Assembly: GCA_964023275.1 (NCBI GenBank)
Contig: OZ029919.1
Span: forward strand, 7,628,714 to 7,692,713
Direction: 5' to 3'
Length of the DNA: 64,000 nucleotides
Source: Norana najaformis
Lineage: Eukaryota; Annelida; Clitellata; Crassiclitellata; Hormogastridae
Part shown: one piece after another, positions 10,861 to 22,965 of the stretch
Numbering within the stretch: position 1 is the first letter of the stretch
How the letters are laid out: every line of letters starts with the position of its first letter
Position numbers and translations under genes: made by a program
Notes under the pieces: generated by a model
The model's input: only the letters and a program-made list of their open reading frames with translations
The model's database searches: none
Told to the model about the DNA's origin: nothing

Positions 10861-13800
10861 GAATGTAGCTCTCCTTGTGCCTTGGTGGGTAGAGAGGCTG
10901 TCCGTCCGTCCGTCCGTCCGTCCATCTGTCCGTCCGTCCGTCCGTCCGTCCGCTTTTCTAAAAATGTGCCTATCTGTCAGTCTGTCCTTCCATGTTGCTT
11001 TCTCCCTGACTGCGTCTTTTGGAGTTTTTAACGGTCCATCCTTAACTGCAGGACACATGTCTATTCATTTGTAGGTGAGACCTTCACTCATTTTATTCGT
11101 CTACACTCAGAAGTTTATTATGACCTTGTGAGTCTACTTGTGTCTATACTTATAGTGCAAAGAACAACTGTTGCATACCTCGCAGGTCGGAGGACACTGA
11201 CAGTATGGACATCTATCGGAACCTATCAGCTTCTTGCATCCCTTGCGGCAGACAATATCAGAGACGCAACGCGTTGTAGAGGAGTCTGGAATCCTGGGAG
11301 TAGTTGTCCCTAAGTCCAAAATCAGTCTATTTTATAGGCAAATTGTTTTCTGTATGTCCTATTTTGAATCCAATCTTTATCAGAAATTATAAGATATAAT
11401 GAAATTAAAATGATACAAGAACACGCTGCTCTATTACTGAATGCTTACTCGACATTATTTGTGAACTTTATCGGCGACTTAATTCACGAGAGCTGCACTG
11501 ACCTATATAATTGGGCCAATAATAGAAAAAGCCATATTTCATGACTTGCATTGAACTGTACGATATGCCTGTCAGAAATAACTGGGCAAAAGGCCTGTTG
11601 TGGGTTTCCATGCACAATGTACTTGCTGGAATTGTACAATTCTACTTAGGATTAATAAGCAAGACACGATTTTAATAAAAGGCTAACTGGTTTTTTCTAA
11701 CGGCGCTGATAAGTGTATAAAAGAATCGGCAATGGAGCAAATGAAATTACCGTTCTTTGGAACGCAAGTTGGTTTTGGAAGGCAAGGAGTTGTGAAGCAC
11801 AACCACTGTTTCAGCACACATTGCTCATCCTCGGTGCAGGTAACATTCTAAAACGCATCAATATTTGCACTTTACTCCGGATTTATGGCCGAAAATCTGT
11901 TATTCCAAAATCACCCATCGAACGATCAATTGTATTAACGAACCAATGATTTACCGGCTCAGTAAATGCAATCAATCGGCAAGTCAATCAATCAGTCAAT
12001 TAGTACATCGTTATCGATGATGACAGAGACACTGCCAATAATGATGTTTATAATAACGGTGATGATGACTACGACGACACAGTGATGATGACGATTCAGA
12101 TGATGGCGATTACGATCACGAAACCAAAGAAGAGTAAGGGAATGACTAAAATTCTTAGTCTTACCTTACAGGTCGGAGGACAGAAACACTTTGGACATCC
12201 GTTTGGAACTCTAAGCAATCCGCATCCTGGAACACATCTAATCAATGGACAAGGTATGGTCGTTTCTAAAATTATAACATGGTACAACCACATTGTGGTA
12301 AAGGTGCTTGCAGAGGAACACTGACTAATGAAGTTTTCGTATTTGTTAGTGATGAAGAGCATGAAGATTAAGTACAAAAATTTACCATCGTTAAATCGAA
12401 GTAAATCAAGAAAGATCATTGATGTAATTGATGAAAAGATGCTGAAATGAAATGTAGAGAGAGGGGGAGACAGGCAGAGAGACAAACACAAAGAATGAAC
12501 TTCCGAGGCATAAGTTGACACAGTATCAAACAGTATAAAAATGTTATGGTATTACCACTTTGAACATTGAGCAACATTTTCTCATTTTCTCTTAGCAGCC
12601 AAAAGGCCACACCTGCAAATATAACTTTATTGCACCTGAATTCTTTGATATGGTAATATAAAGATACGATTTTTAATGAGAAGGTAAATCATGTATTCTA
12701 ATGCTGCTCATCAGTAGATGAATGAAAGGGCGAGGGAGAAAATAAAATTACCGTTCTTTGGAACGCAGGTTGGAACTGGAAAGCAAGGAGCTATGAGGCA
12801 GTACCTCTGTTTCAGCACACATTGCTCATCCTCGGTGCAGGTAACATTCTAAAACGCATCAATAGTTGCTCATTACTCCAGATTTCTGGAGGAATATGTG
12901 TTGTTCCAAAAATCGCTCACCGACCGATCGATCGTATAAATGAATCAGTGATTTCTTGGCACACTGAATTCACACTAATTGACATGTCAATCAATTAGTC
13001 AATTAGCACATCGTTAACTATGACGATGATTTTGATGATGATAGCATTATTACTGCTGCTGCTGCTGATGTTTTTCATAATAATGATGATGACGACGACG
13101 ACGACAACGTAGTGCTAATGATTATTGAGAAGATGGCGATTACGATCATGACGACAATTTTTAATTAGAAGGATGAATTAAACTCTTAGTCTAACCTCAC
13201 AAGTCAGAGGACATTCACACTTTGAACATCCATTTGGTTGTCTAACCGGTTCGCAACCTGGAGCACACGTGACCGTTGGACAAGGTGTGGTTGATACTGA
13301 AATTATGAAATGGTACAACCACACTGTTATAGAGGTTCTTGTAAAGTAGCATGACTAATGAAGTATTCGCGTATGCTGTTTGATGAAAATTAACACGATT
13401 AAATCCTTAAACTTAGCATCACTAACTGAAAGTTAAATAATTAATCAAGAAATGATGCAGTTGTTGACCAGATGCTGAAATAAATAGTAGAGATAGGAGG
13501 AAAAAATGGAAAGACAGGAAGTGAGACAGAGACGGAGCGACACAGAGACAGAGGGAGAAAAAAAGAGCGAACTAAGCAGATGCTGTTTGTAACGATCAAC
13601 CGCCATGTGCTCTACTCTGAAATGTTACAAGCGTTCTACTCACACGGCGGAGCACGATACAAAAGGTTAGCTTCCAAAAATGAATGAAAGTTGCCAATAA
13701 GGGATGCACGAGACAGCAACGGCAGTGCATATACGAAGGTAAGTTGACACTATATCAAATGACATAAGAATGTTGTGGTATTTCCAATATAAACATTATG

Positions 13801-16800
13801 TGAAGCCTTCCGCTTGCTCAAAGCAGTCAAGAAGCCACATCCGTAAATCTGACGTTTTACATCTGAATTCATTTGATGTGTTAGAGCACAGAAACGATCT
13901 TAATAAAAGTGTAGTTACTATTTTCTAAGGGTGCTTATAAGGCCATGAATAAATTGGCGATGGAGAAAACGCAATTACCGTTCTTTGGAACGCAGGTTGG
14001 AACTGGAAAACAAGGAGTTGTAAAGCAGTACCACTGTTTCAGCACACATTTCTCATCCTCGGTGCAGGTAACATTCTAAAACACATCAAAATTTGCTCTT
14101 TATTCCGGATTTCCGGATGTATATGTTTTGTTCCCAAATCACTCACCGATCGATCGAGTCTATGAACGATACTAAAATTTATTGGCTCAGTGAATTCAAT
14201 CAATCGATAGGTCAAACAGTAAATTAGTCAATTAGTGTATCGTTAACGATGACGATGATTATGATGATGACAGTGATACTGCTAATAATGATTACGATAA
14301 AGATGATGATGAAGACGACGACAGTGATGATGACGATTCAGATGATGACGATTACGATCATGACGACAACAATGAATAAAAGGATGAATTAAATTCATAG
14401 TCTAACCTCACAGGTCAGAGGACATTCACACTTTGAACATCCATTTGGTTGTCTAACCGGTTCGCAACCTGGAGCACAGGTGACCATTGGACAAGGTGTG
14501 GTTGATTCTAAAATCATAACAGGGCAAGCACATTGTGATCGAGGTGCTTATAGAGGAGCAGGGACGAAAGAAGTTTTCGTATTTGTTGTGCTATGTAAAG
14601 TGAAAAAATTAAATACATAAATTTGCATCACAAAGTGAAAGTTAAAAATTCAAGAAATATCATTGATGCAATTGCTGACAAGATGCTGCAATGAATAGTA
14701 GAGATAGAGAAAAAGACAGAGACAGAGAGAGGGAGAGAAGAGAAGGGAAGAAAACAGCAGAGAAGAGAACAAAAAGGAACAGAAGAGAAGAGAATGGACT
14801 AGACACAGAAATAAAGAAAAGAGGAGAGAAAGAGAAAGAGTCAGGCAGATGCTGTTTGCAATGATAAGCTGCAATGTGTTCTACTCTGGATTGTTACAAA
14901 TGTTCAACTGGCACGAGTTGAGCACGATAGAATAGGACAGCTGTCCAAAATTAGATGAAAGTTGTCACTAAAGTGTGCACATAACCGGAGCGGGAATGCA
15001 CTACATAAAGGTAAACTGACACTACATCAAACGGCATAAGAATGATGTGGTATTTCCATTTTGAACATTGTTGTAACCCTTCTCGTTTGCTCCGAGTAGT
15101 CAAAAAGCTACTACCGTAAATCTTACCTTATTGCACCTGCATTCGTTTGATGTGGTAAAGGAAGGAACTGATTTAAATGAAATAGTAAATGGTTTCTTAT
15201 AACGGTGCTCATAAGTGGATGAATGAAATTGGCGATGGAGAAAATGAAATTACTGTTCTTTGGAACGCAGGTTGGAATTGGAAAGCAAGGAAATCTGATG
15301 CACAGGACATCTTTCAACACACACTGCTCATCCTCGGTGCAGGTGACATTCTAAAACACATCAATATTTGTCTCAGGATTTTTGGATGAATATGCGTTGT
15401 TCCAATATTACATACCAACTGATAGATTGTGTCAACGAATCAGTGATTTATTGACTCAATGAATGCAATAAATCGATATGTTGAGCAATAAGTCAATTAG
15501 CATATCCATAACGATGACGATGATTATGATAACGACGGTGATACTCCTGCTAGTGATAATGATTATGATAATGATGATGATGATGATGACGACACAGTGA
15601 TGATGACGATTCACATGATGGCGATAACGATCACGACGACTCAGATGGTTAGGAGAATGAATTAAATTCATAGTCTAACCTCACAGGTTCGAGGACATTC
15701 ACACTCTGAACACCCATTTGGTTGTCTAACCGGTTCGCAACCTGGAGCACACGTGACCATTGGACAAGGTGTGGTCGCTTCTGAAATCATGAAACGGTAC
15801 GTCACATTGCGATAGAATTGCTTGTAGAGGAGCATTGACAAATGAAGTTTTCGTATTTATTGTTTGATGAAAAGAAACAAGAATAAGTATAAAAATTTGC
15901 CATAATTAAGTGAAAGTTAAATAATCAAGAAATATCGTTTGATGCAATTGCTCACATGATGATGAAATAAATAGTTCAGCTAGGAGGAGAGAAACGGAGA
16001 GACAAGGAGAGATACAGACACAGAACGATACGGACACAGAGAGAGAAATACAGAGAGCGAGTCAAGCAGATGTTGTTTGCAACGATCAGCTGCCCTATGC
16101 GTTACTCTGGAATGTTTCAAATGTTCTACTCACCCGGTTGAGCATGACTGAATAGGACAGCTTTCCAAAAATTGATAAAAGTTGCCACTTGGGTGTGCAC
16201 ATAACCGAAGCGGGAATGCACTATACAAAGGTAAGCTGACATTACATCAAACGGCATAAGAATGTTGTGGTATTTCCATTTTGAACATTGCGTTAAACCT
16301 TCTCGCTTGGCCCATGCAGTCAAAAGGCTAAACCCCTATATATTACCTTATTGCACTTACATTCATTTGATGTGGTAAAGAAAGGAAACGATTTTAATAA
16401 AAGGGTATATCGTATCTTCGATCAGTGCTCATAAGTGGGTGAATGAATTGGCGATGGAGAAAATGAAATTACCGTTCTTTGGAACGCAGGTTGGAACTGG
16501 AAAGCAAGGAGCTCTGATGCACTGGACCTCTTCCAACACACACTGCTCATCTTCGGTGCAGGTAACATTCTAAAACAAATAAATATTTCGTAATCGTAAT
16601 CGTAATCGTAATCTCGAGATTTCTACAGCACCCAACGAAAGCTAAGTCGCGGGAACCAGCTTATTCACAGGCGCTCAGACAAAACAAAATGGATAGGCAA
16701 AAGTGTTCGGTTCCAGGTCAAGATCCAGGAATCAGGTAGTCAGACAGTGGGACAGCTACGGTGGATGGTGTTTGAAATTTAAGCGAGAAGAGAGATAAGG

Positions 16801-18049
16801 GGAAGAGGAAGAATCAGGATAAGATTTTTGGAAAAGAAGTGTTTTCAGTCTTGAGTGAAAGACCTGCGCAGAAACTGAAAGAGGTGAAGTATTGGTGAGT
16901 TCGTATGATTGACCAGATAACTGTCGCAATTCTGGCGGGAGTTTACTCCAAAGGGGTGGGGCAGCTATGGCTATGAAGCGATTTCCAAATTTGAAGGATG
17001 AGGTGACGGGAGGGCGAATAAGTGTTAGGACAGATGAGGATCGGGTTGAACGGAGTGGTTGGATAGTAAATAATTGACGAGGGTAGGAGGGTTGGGAGGA
17101 TTGAAGTGTGTTGTAGGTGAGGGATAAGACTTTGTACTCTGTTCCAAAATTACATATCAACCGTTAGATAGTGATTTATTGGCTCAGTGAATGCAATAAA
17201 TCGATATGTTGAGCAATCAGTCAATTAGCATATAGCTAACGATGACGATGAATATGATAATGACGATGATGATGATGATTATGACGACAACACAGTGACG
17301 ATGGCGATTCAGATGATGACGATTACGATCATGACGACAACATTGATTAAAAGGATGAATGAAATTCTTAGTCTAACCTCACAGGTCAGAGGACATTCAC
17401 ACTTTGAACATCCATTTGGTTCTCTAAACGGTTCGCAACCTGGAGCACAAGTGACCATTGGACAAGGTGTGGTCGATTCTGAAATTATAAAAGGGTACAA
17501 CCACACTGTGAATATTGTGTTAAGCCTTCTTGCTTGTTCCTGGGAATCACAAGGCTACACCCCTAAATCCTGCATTTTTGTTGCAACTGCATTCGTTTGA
17601 TGTGGCAAAGCAAAGCGGCCGCGATTACAGTTGTAAAACACTCGGCTTACATTTGCTGACTAAACCCACTTCAAGTTGTTTTTAATTGCTAGTTCAGGTG
17701 ACATAATCATTCTGACACCTGCAATCCCTCGTGGAAGCAAGGGGTACATAAGCCATAAACAGAAACATAAACATGAGCCGTAAATAAAGTCAAAAACATA
17801 TGACGAAAACAGAATCATTAACATATATCGTATGCAAATAAGCCATAGGCTATACACAAGTGTAAACTTGAGCCATAAACAAAGCAAACCATAAGCCATA
17901 CACAGAATCATGAACATAAGCCATGAAAAAATCACAGTCATTCCAAAGAATTGCATTATCTTTTAAAGCTGACCTTGTGCCGACGCTGTTAGAAGGACCA
18001 TCAAGGCTGCCACCACCACCACCACCACTGTGCCATCTGATCTCCGCAT
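8161..18049 (-). CDS. Inhibitor gene 1: secreted antistasin-like/six-Cys/Kunitz multidomain protein
   Basis: Sixteen exons on the minus strand: 18049-17974, 17478-17378, 16569-16473, 15780-15680, 15350-15254, 14507-14407, 14075-13979, 13296-13196, 12848-12752, 12265-12165, 11847-11751, 11309-11179, 10709-10616, 9811-9534, 9214-9124, 8255-8161. They total 1755 nt, 584 codons plus stop, with every junction GT-AG and in phase. Order: signal peptide, five A-V pairs, A', V', a Kunitz+A exon, V, final A. A is antistasin-like (CPMVTCAPGC...NGCSKCECPLTCE). V is a six-Cys module (NVTCTEDEQCVL...C...PC.P.PTCVP). Expected role: a secreted inhibitor of several proteases. In hirustasin the reactive P1 residue follows the Cys of CxxxC. 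Here that position is Ala or Val in the repeated A modules and Arg only in A' (CRKGC). The last A domain stops early (see 8161-8255). Confidence 0.85.
9005..9048. repeat. (TA)n(TG)n microsatellite
   Basis: A run of tatata followed by tgtgtg, intronic in gene 1 between exons 9124-9214 and 8161-8255. Confidence 0.85.
9534..9811 (-). CDS. Kunitz + antistasin-like exon of gene 1
   Basis: One exon codes for a Kunitz (BPTI) domain and then an antistasin-like domain. Kunitz cysteines: SC, eight residues, RC, ... NACQKFSYLGC, KACEDKC. The residue after the second Cys (P1) is Asn, so canonical trypsin inhibition is unlikely. The stretch between Cys2 and the conserved WFYN is four residues longer than in the gene 2 paralogue (26384-26637). 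The following A domain has CPLIGCGDDC and ends CPNPCK at an AAG/GTATAC donor. Confidence 0.85.
9938..10125 (-). repeat. Family 1 retrotransposon 3' fragment
   Basis: Left end cgtcaccgtaatctcgagatttctata, followed by accagcttattcacagacc and a diverged caggtcaa segment. It lies in the gene 1 intron between the Kunitz exon and V' (10616-10709). Confidence 0.65.
10817..10952. repeat. (AG)n and (TCCG)n microsatellites
   Basis: An AG run near 10817-10856 is followed by a TCCG/GTCC run near 10900-10952. Both are intronic in gene 1 between V' and A'. Long low-complexity frames here are not genes. Confidence 0.9.
11179..11309 (-). CDS. A' exon of gene 1 with Arg at the presumed reactive site
   Basis: This is a longer antistasin-like exon (131 nt rather than 101) with a Thr/Pro/Ser linker (GTTTPRIPDSSTTRC) before the cysteine core CVSDIVCRKGCKKLIGSD, then CPYCQCPPTCE. 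The CxxxC loop starts with Arg, the only A domain in the window where the hirustasin-type P1 position is basic. Same-length paralogues are 29894-30024, 31328-31458 and 43501-43631. Confidence 0.85.
11751..17478 (-). repeat. Tandem array of five A-V exon pairs (gene 1)
   Basis: A exons (101 nt): 17378, 15680, 14407, 13196, 12165. V exons (97 nt): 16473, 15254, 13979, 12752, 11751 (lower coordinates). The spacing is about 1.0-1.3 kb per unit, except the first, which is enlarged by a retrotransposon at 16588-17139. Introns are also recognisably repeated: each unit has a GATGATGAC-rich tract and a conserved sequence with repeated tcaatcaat/attagcatatc motifs. This shows duplication of whole genomic units rather than of exons alone. 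Confidence 0.9.
16588..17139 (-). mobile_element. 5'-truncated non-LTR retrotransposon (family 1) with RT-ORF C-terminus
   Basis: Minus-strand codons from about 17139 to 16756 include RFIAIAAPPLWSKLPPELRQ and FHSRLKTLLFQKSYP. These are typical of the extreme C-terminus of LINE reverse-transcriptase ORFs (F..AAP.LWN.LP..LR ... F...LKT.LF). About 165 bases of 3' UTR follow, ending ...CTCGAGATTACGATTACGAT at 16588. It is inserted in the first repeat unit of gene 1, where the sister units have uninterrupted intron sequence. Confidence 0.8.
17479..17973. repeat. Intron 1 of gene 1 with a degenerate AAGCCATAAAC-type minisatellite
   Basis: Between about 17740 and 17935 variants of ataagccataaacagaa and gagccataaa recur at irregular spacing. 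No exon was found here, and the signal exon joins directly to 17378-17478. Confidence 0.5.
17974..18049 (-). CDS. Signal-peptide exon of gene 1
   Basis: It begins MRRSDGTVVVVVVAALMV and ends LLTASAQ, a classic signal peptide: basic start, a poly-Val core made from a (GTG)6 run, and AxA-like ASA before the cleavage point. It ends in phase 1 at G/GTCAGC and joins the A exon at 17478. The sequence just upstream (CTGCTTTTCAG preceded by GATCAATT) is shared with the three other signal exons of the window, so 5' UTR or promoter sequence is conserved in the family. Confidence 0.8.
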
Positions 18050-20364
18050 CCTTCTCAGCTTTGATTCACCACAAGAAATTCAACTGAAAAGCAGCGAATT
18101 GATCGGTCAGTATGAGCCTAATTCGGTGAGAAGTCAGCTAAAAGTAAATCCAACATGAGGCATCTATCCAATAAAAGCCAGTGGTTCATTATTCCCAAGA
18201 TAAGGACACATTCTCCCCTCTCTCTTGTGATAGTAGACCTATTACCCGTTCTTACAGCCCCCAGTTTAGACCCCTATGAATCAAACGATCAATCTAACAG
18301 TCACTGTAGCGAAGCAATATAGTAACGCATCTGTAACTTACCTTATCAATCAATCAATCAATCGTTGATCAACCCATCGATTACAGTGCGTATAGTACAC
18401 AGTGGTAATATAATCTAAAGACATTTGATGCTGCGAGCTGCAGTCTAATTGAACGATATGCAAATAACCAAAAGACCTGAACACTAGCTTGTCGTTCCAA
18501 TCTGACATTAAGTGTCACGAGCAATTCTGACAAGTAATAAGTAGGCAGACATTTGTACTACGTTCTGATATATTGAAGATTTCCATAGCTCAACTCTGAA
18601 AGCATTGTATTAAACTTGAAAGTCGGTTACGTTAATAGGGCTGTCGATTAACTATTGAAGGCTTCAATCGTTAGTTGGAAATGATAGCCCTTTTATTGTG
18701 TGTTCTTCAGCGTGAATGCTTAAGATGCACTGTTTAGCGTGAACCTACGCTACTGTAAATCTGTTCTTCTGGCAACCTGATATGTTCTTGACATGCCATC
18801 TTTGGACAACCCCACTGACTTGACTCAGTGCCTCGTGAATAGGCTGGTGCCCGGCGCTTAGCTTTTAGCTGGCGCTTTATAAATTTCGAGTTTACGATTA
18901 TGATATGTGTTTATGGCTATATACCATAAAAACTAAGAATTGTAAGGTACAGTTATACGATAATTCATTGCACATCTCTTCCAAGAGTAAATTCTCAAAG
19001 GCCTGGGCCTAGTGTCGACTGCTGAAGGATATTTTGCTGAAGTTTGGGGAGATTTTACTAAACTATATTGATTCACATATATAAGTAGAAGAATAGAACA
19101 CATATGTAAATGCCCCGCCTAGACTCAGTGCTAGTGTAGCCTAATAAGTTTAGTGACGCCCTTCAAAGGGTCTAGAGGGCATTTCTCCAGGGTTGTTATC
19201 TCCGAAAGCCTGAAACTGCCTGTTCAAAAGGTCAATATATCCAGTTCATTTCCAAAGTTTATGCAAATAGGGCCTCAGAATCTGGAAATGATTCAGTCTC
19301 TCGCATTCTCTGGAAATGCGTGCACTTTATACTAAATAGCCCTATTTCACCGTTTGATTCAGTAGAAATTACCCGCTAGATGGCTACGACCGAGCTAAAT
19401 GGCCGGCGAGACTCATTTCATTCGATATATTTGTATCTAAATATGTCTTTTGCGATGTTTGCTCAATCATACGTAGAGAATATCGCCTTTATGAGGTTCG
19501 TAAAGGCGATACATAAATGTTCAGTCCTATACAAATTCAAATACTTATAGGCGTATACATGCAGACGAGTTAAAATAATACCTTGATTTATAGCTTTCTT
19601 TCAGACGCTGAACGATTCTGACCACTTGTTGGCAATTCTAGAAACCTTGACGCACAGAGCGACTTGTTCTGCAGGCGTCCTCTTCATGCTCTGCATTTTA
19701 TAGGAACGTTTTCGCAAACAAATCAATGCCTATCAACAATGTTCATCGTCATCGTGATCACCCTGCCTGCCGTCAACGTGTAAACACCCCTATTCGTACC
19801 AGGTTTCAGCTGACACATAACCTAAGGTGCCTACCTATCAAAAATAAATGGGCCGTATATACAGTAGGTGCATATGTATAGATATGTGTACACATATATA
19901 TGTATGCTTATATATATATGCAAATATGCGCATACGTATATAAGTTTTAGGCCAATATATATGGATTGGCCGCGGTAGGCCTATGCACGTTTATACATAA
20001 TAAATACAACAATTATGCGCTCAAATGTGAATATTATAAACGGATTTGAAGCTTTTGTAATGCCTCGCTTGTTCTAGTCCCAAGACTCAGGCCCTTACAC
20101 AGAGACCTACCCTGTAGGGGCAAGCGTTGCCAAAAGAAAAGTATAGGCCCTACGTCATAGGCCTATACAGATACGACTTTGTCTTTCTTACTGGTTCTAT
20201 CTCTTTCTGTGTTTACGTGTAGGCCTCTGTGCATGCGTACATGCGCGTGAACGCGTCATTGTTATTCAATTATTAAGAAACTGCTGCAAAACTCCACACA
20301 GTGGCGTGTGCATGTCTCGACCGCTCTTCATCTTTTTCCACTTCTCTGTGTCTCTGACTTTTTC
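18050..20364. other. Intergenic DNA, nothing coding recognised
   Basis: This is the 5' flank of gene 1. It contains only short frames, AT-rich tracts such as 19860-19930 (tatata/gcatat) and no family exon on either strand. Confidence 0.5.
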
Positions 20365-20490
20365 TACCGTTTGTTTCTTTGTCTGTATACCTATGTACAT
20401 GTTTGTTTCTTTGTCTATCTACCTATGTACATGTTTGTTTCTTTGTCTGCCTACCTATCTACATGTTTGTTTCTTTGTCTGCCTATCTGT
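20365..20490. repeat. 32-bp tandem repeat, about three copies
   Basis: Unit ctacctatgtacatgttt plus gtttctttgtctat, repeated with few changes. The two overlapping frames it opens are low-complexity artefacts. Confidence 0.8.
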
Positions 20491-21287
20491 CCGTCTAGTT
20501 GTTTATACATTTCCTTCGCCCCGTCGTATAGATCCGGCACAGTCTATCCTAACTCTGCTTGTGTGGGTTTCTTTGAATGCATGACTGTCTAAAAATACCA
20601 CAGGGTGAAAGCAGCGTGTGCTAATCCGGGTCCTTGACGCATACACCCTCGCCTCTGCTGTGGCTTCTGAGACATCGAAATCACCCGGAACGAAATTACC
20701 CCAACTGCGCATCCTACCAAATCTACGGAGTAACATTTTCATAGCATAAACATTTCCTAGTAAGATGTAATGGATTTTATAATAACAGGATCTTTATGGA
20801 CACAGTAACATTGTAAAGAAATTGGTCAACTGTATCTGACTTCGCCCACCTGCCACGTTACTTCTTCACAGGCAACAGAGCGCATACGCGATCGCCGACT
20901 CAGCTGACTTCAAACTGAACCAGGCCTAGGTGCTGTACCGAAAACCGAGGTCCATCCCAGCAGGCTTATCGCAAATTGGATGGGTTCATCAAGAGGAAGC
21001 CAGTGCACCGCTTCTCGCTTATATTCACGTATACAGGCCTATGCGAGAGTTTTTGTTAATGCCACTACTCGGGCTATTACAGTTTAGTATGTGCTACCGG
21101 ATCTTGAGCATGTCTTACATACCTCTAGACCTAGATTAAATTATACATAATGAACAATTAAGCATTTGGCTGAGCTTAATTATTTAAACTCCACCCTGTT
21201 TTTAATTAAGTGGAGAGCTGGATAGTTCAAACGAAGAAAGGATGAGTTTAGACCGAGCAGCCGAAAGATGCTGGTGATGGTGATATA
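20491..21287. other. Intergenic, nothing recognised
   Basis: No exon or named repeat could be identified. The frames present are short and without family motifs. Confidence 0.4.
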
Positions 21288-21600
21288 TTGTGTAATGATC
21301 GTGATCGTAATCTCCAAATTTCTTAAGCGCTACTTAAAAGCTAAGCGCAGGGCACCAGCTAATTCACTAGCGCTGCGTCAAGTCAGTGGGTTTGTCCAAA
21401 GACGCCATGTCAAGAATCAAGTCCGGTTGCCAGAAGACCAGAGAGAAGGGGGAAAGGAGCTGTTTGGGTGAGTTGTGTTTAAGCTGAGAGAAATGGAAAG
21501 GCGGCGGAATGTATGGATCAGGGTGGGATTTCTTGAAAAGGAGAGACTTGTGATGGAATGGGGATGTACTGTTTTTAATTGCAACATTTATATAGCGCCT
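21288..21600 (-). mobile_element. Old diverged family 1 retrotransposon 3' end
   Basis: Left end gatcgtgatcgtaatctcc, then accagctaattcac and caagaatcaagtccgg, matching the order of the 16.6-kb copy. A minus-strand frame here carries LLFKKSHPDPYIPPPFHFSQ, like LLFQKSYPDSSSSPYLSSRL of that copy. A (GTGGTG)-rich tract follows at 21650-21760. Confidence 0.65.
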
Positions 21601-21949
21601 ATGCAGTATTCTAAAGTGGTTGATGACAATCATGGTGTGATATCGTGGGTGTCGATGTTGATGGTGGTGGTGGCGTTGGCGTCGGCGGTGGTGGTGATAG
21701 CGATGGTGAGTTGGTGGATGAGTTGTCTGTGGCAGAAGTAGACGGTGTTGTGGTGATGGGGTGGGGTTGCTTGGTGCATATTTTTCGAGTATCACGTGTG
21801 ATGACAGCGTCTGCAGGTGAGTCAGGATTTCTTAGTATGACAGAAGAAACCCGAACATTAGGGAAAAACGGCCCAAGTCTCAGCAACGTCAGACAGCACG
21901 CTATCTTCTCTTTCGGCAATAATACACTTGCTTTGACATCTGCGTCCAT

Positions 21950-22010
21950 CGAATGATGTTTTGAGCATTATTACCGTGGCGCTATAGAAGTTCTCGGATT
22001 AACACTATCC
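21950..22010 (+). repeat. 3' tail of an unidentified interspersed repeat
   Basis: gatgttttgagcattatta-ccgtggcgctatagaagttct recurs at 37505-37560 and, more diverged, at 37795-37850. The GCGCTATA ending is typical of retroelement 3' ends. Confidence 0.6.
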
Positions 22011-22299
22011 ATGGTTCCAATCCCGATGCATGCTGTAAAGGTAAAAGGTGAAAGTAACACACTGGTGTCCACGCCTCTATAGCAACGCCTCATAATTGTG
22101 GTTCTGGTGTGAAATTGATAAATCGTTGTCAATCCGTCATGTAAATATAAATGTACACGTTTTTCTATAGCGGATGTAAGCCGTGTGGCAAGACAATCTG
22201 GTTGTTTGATTAATGTTCTTGTGTTTGCGTTTCAATCAATACATCCCTCAACGTTCAAAACCAAGTCGCTGATGACTATTGCTCACGTAAGTAGGCGTT

Positions 22300-22420
22300 A
22301 ACCTTACCTTTCGCGACCCTTCTATTTCCTTAGGACTCATACTGGAGTGCCTATAAGAAGCATTTTTGTAAGAATTTCATATAAAAGGCGCTATATAAAT
22401 TGACAAATACAATACAATGA
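22300..22420 (+). repeat. Non-LTR retrotransposon 3' tail, family 2
   Basis: It ends ggcgctatataaattgacaa followed by (ATACA)n, like the copies ending at 49600 and 55825 (gcgctatatgagttatcaaa + tacgatacgata). Confidence 0.55.
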
Positions 22421-22561
22421 TAAACATTTCCAGGAAATATCTTTTAGCGTCTAATGTACTTCTAAAACATCACTTCGTTGAGTTGGCCACGTTAAACATG
22501 CCACTCCCATAATGCACCTATTGAAGACCCAATTTCAACTTGCTGTAGTTAAAAACTTAGT

Positions 22562-22965
<404 letters not shown>

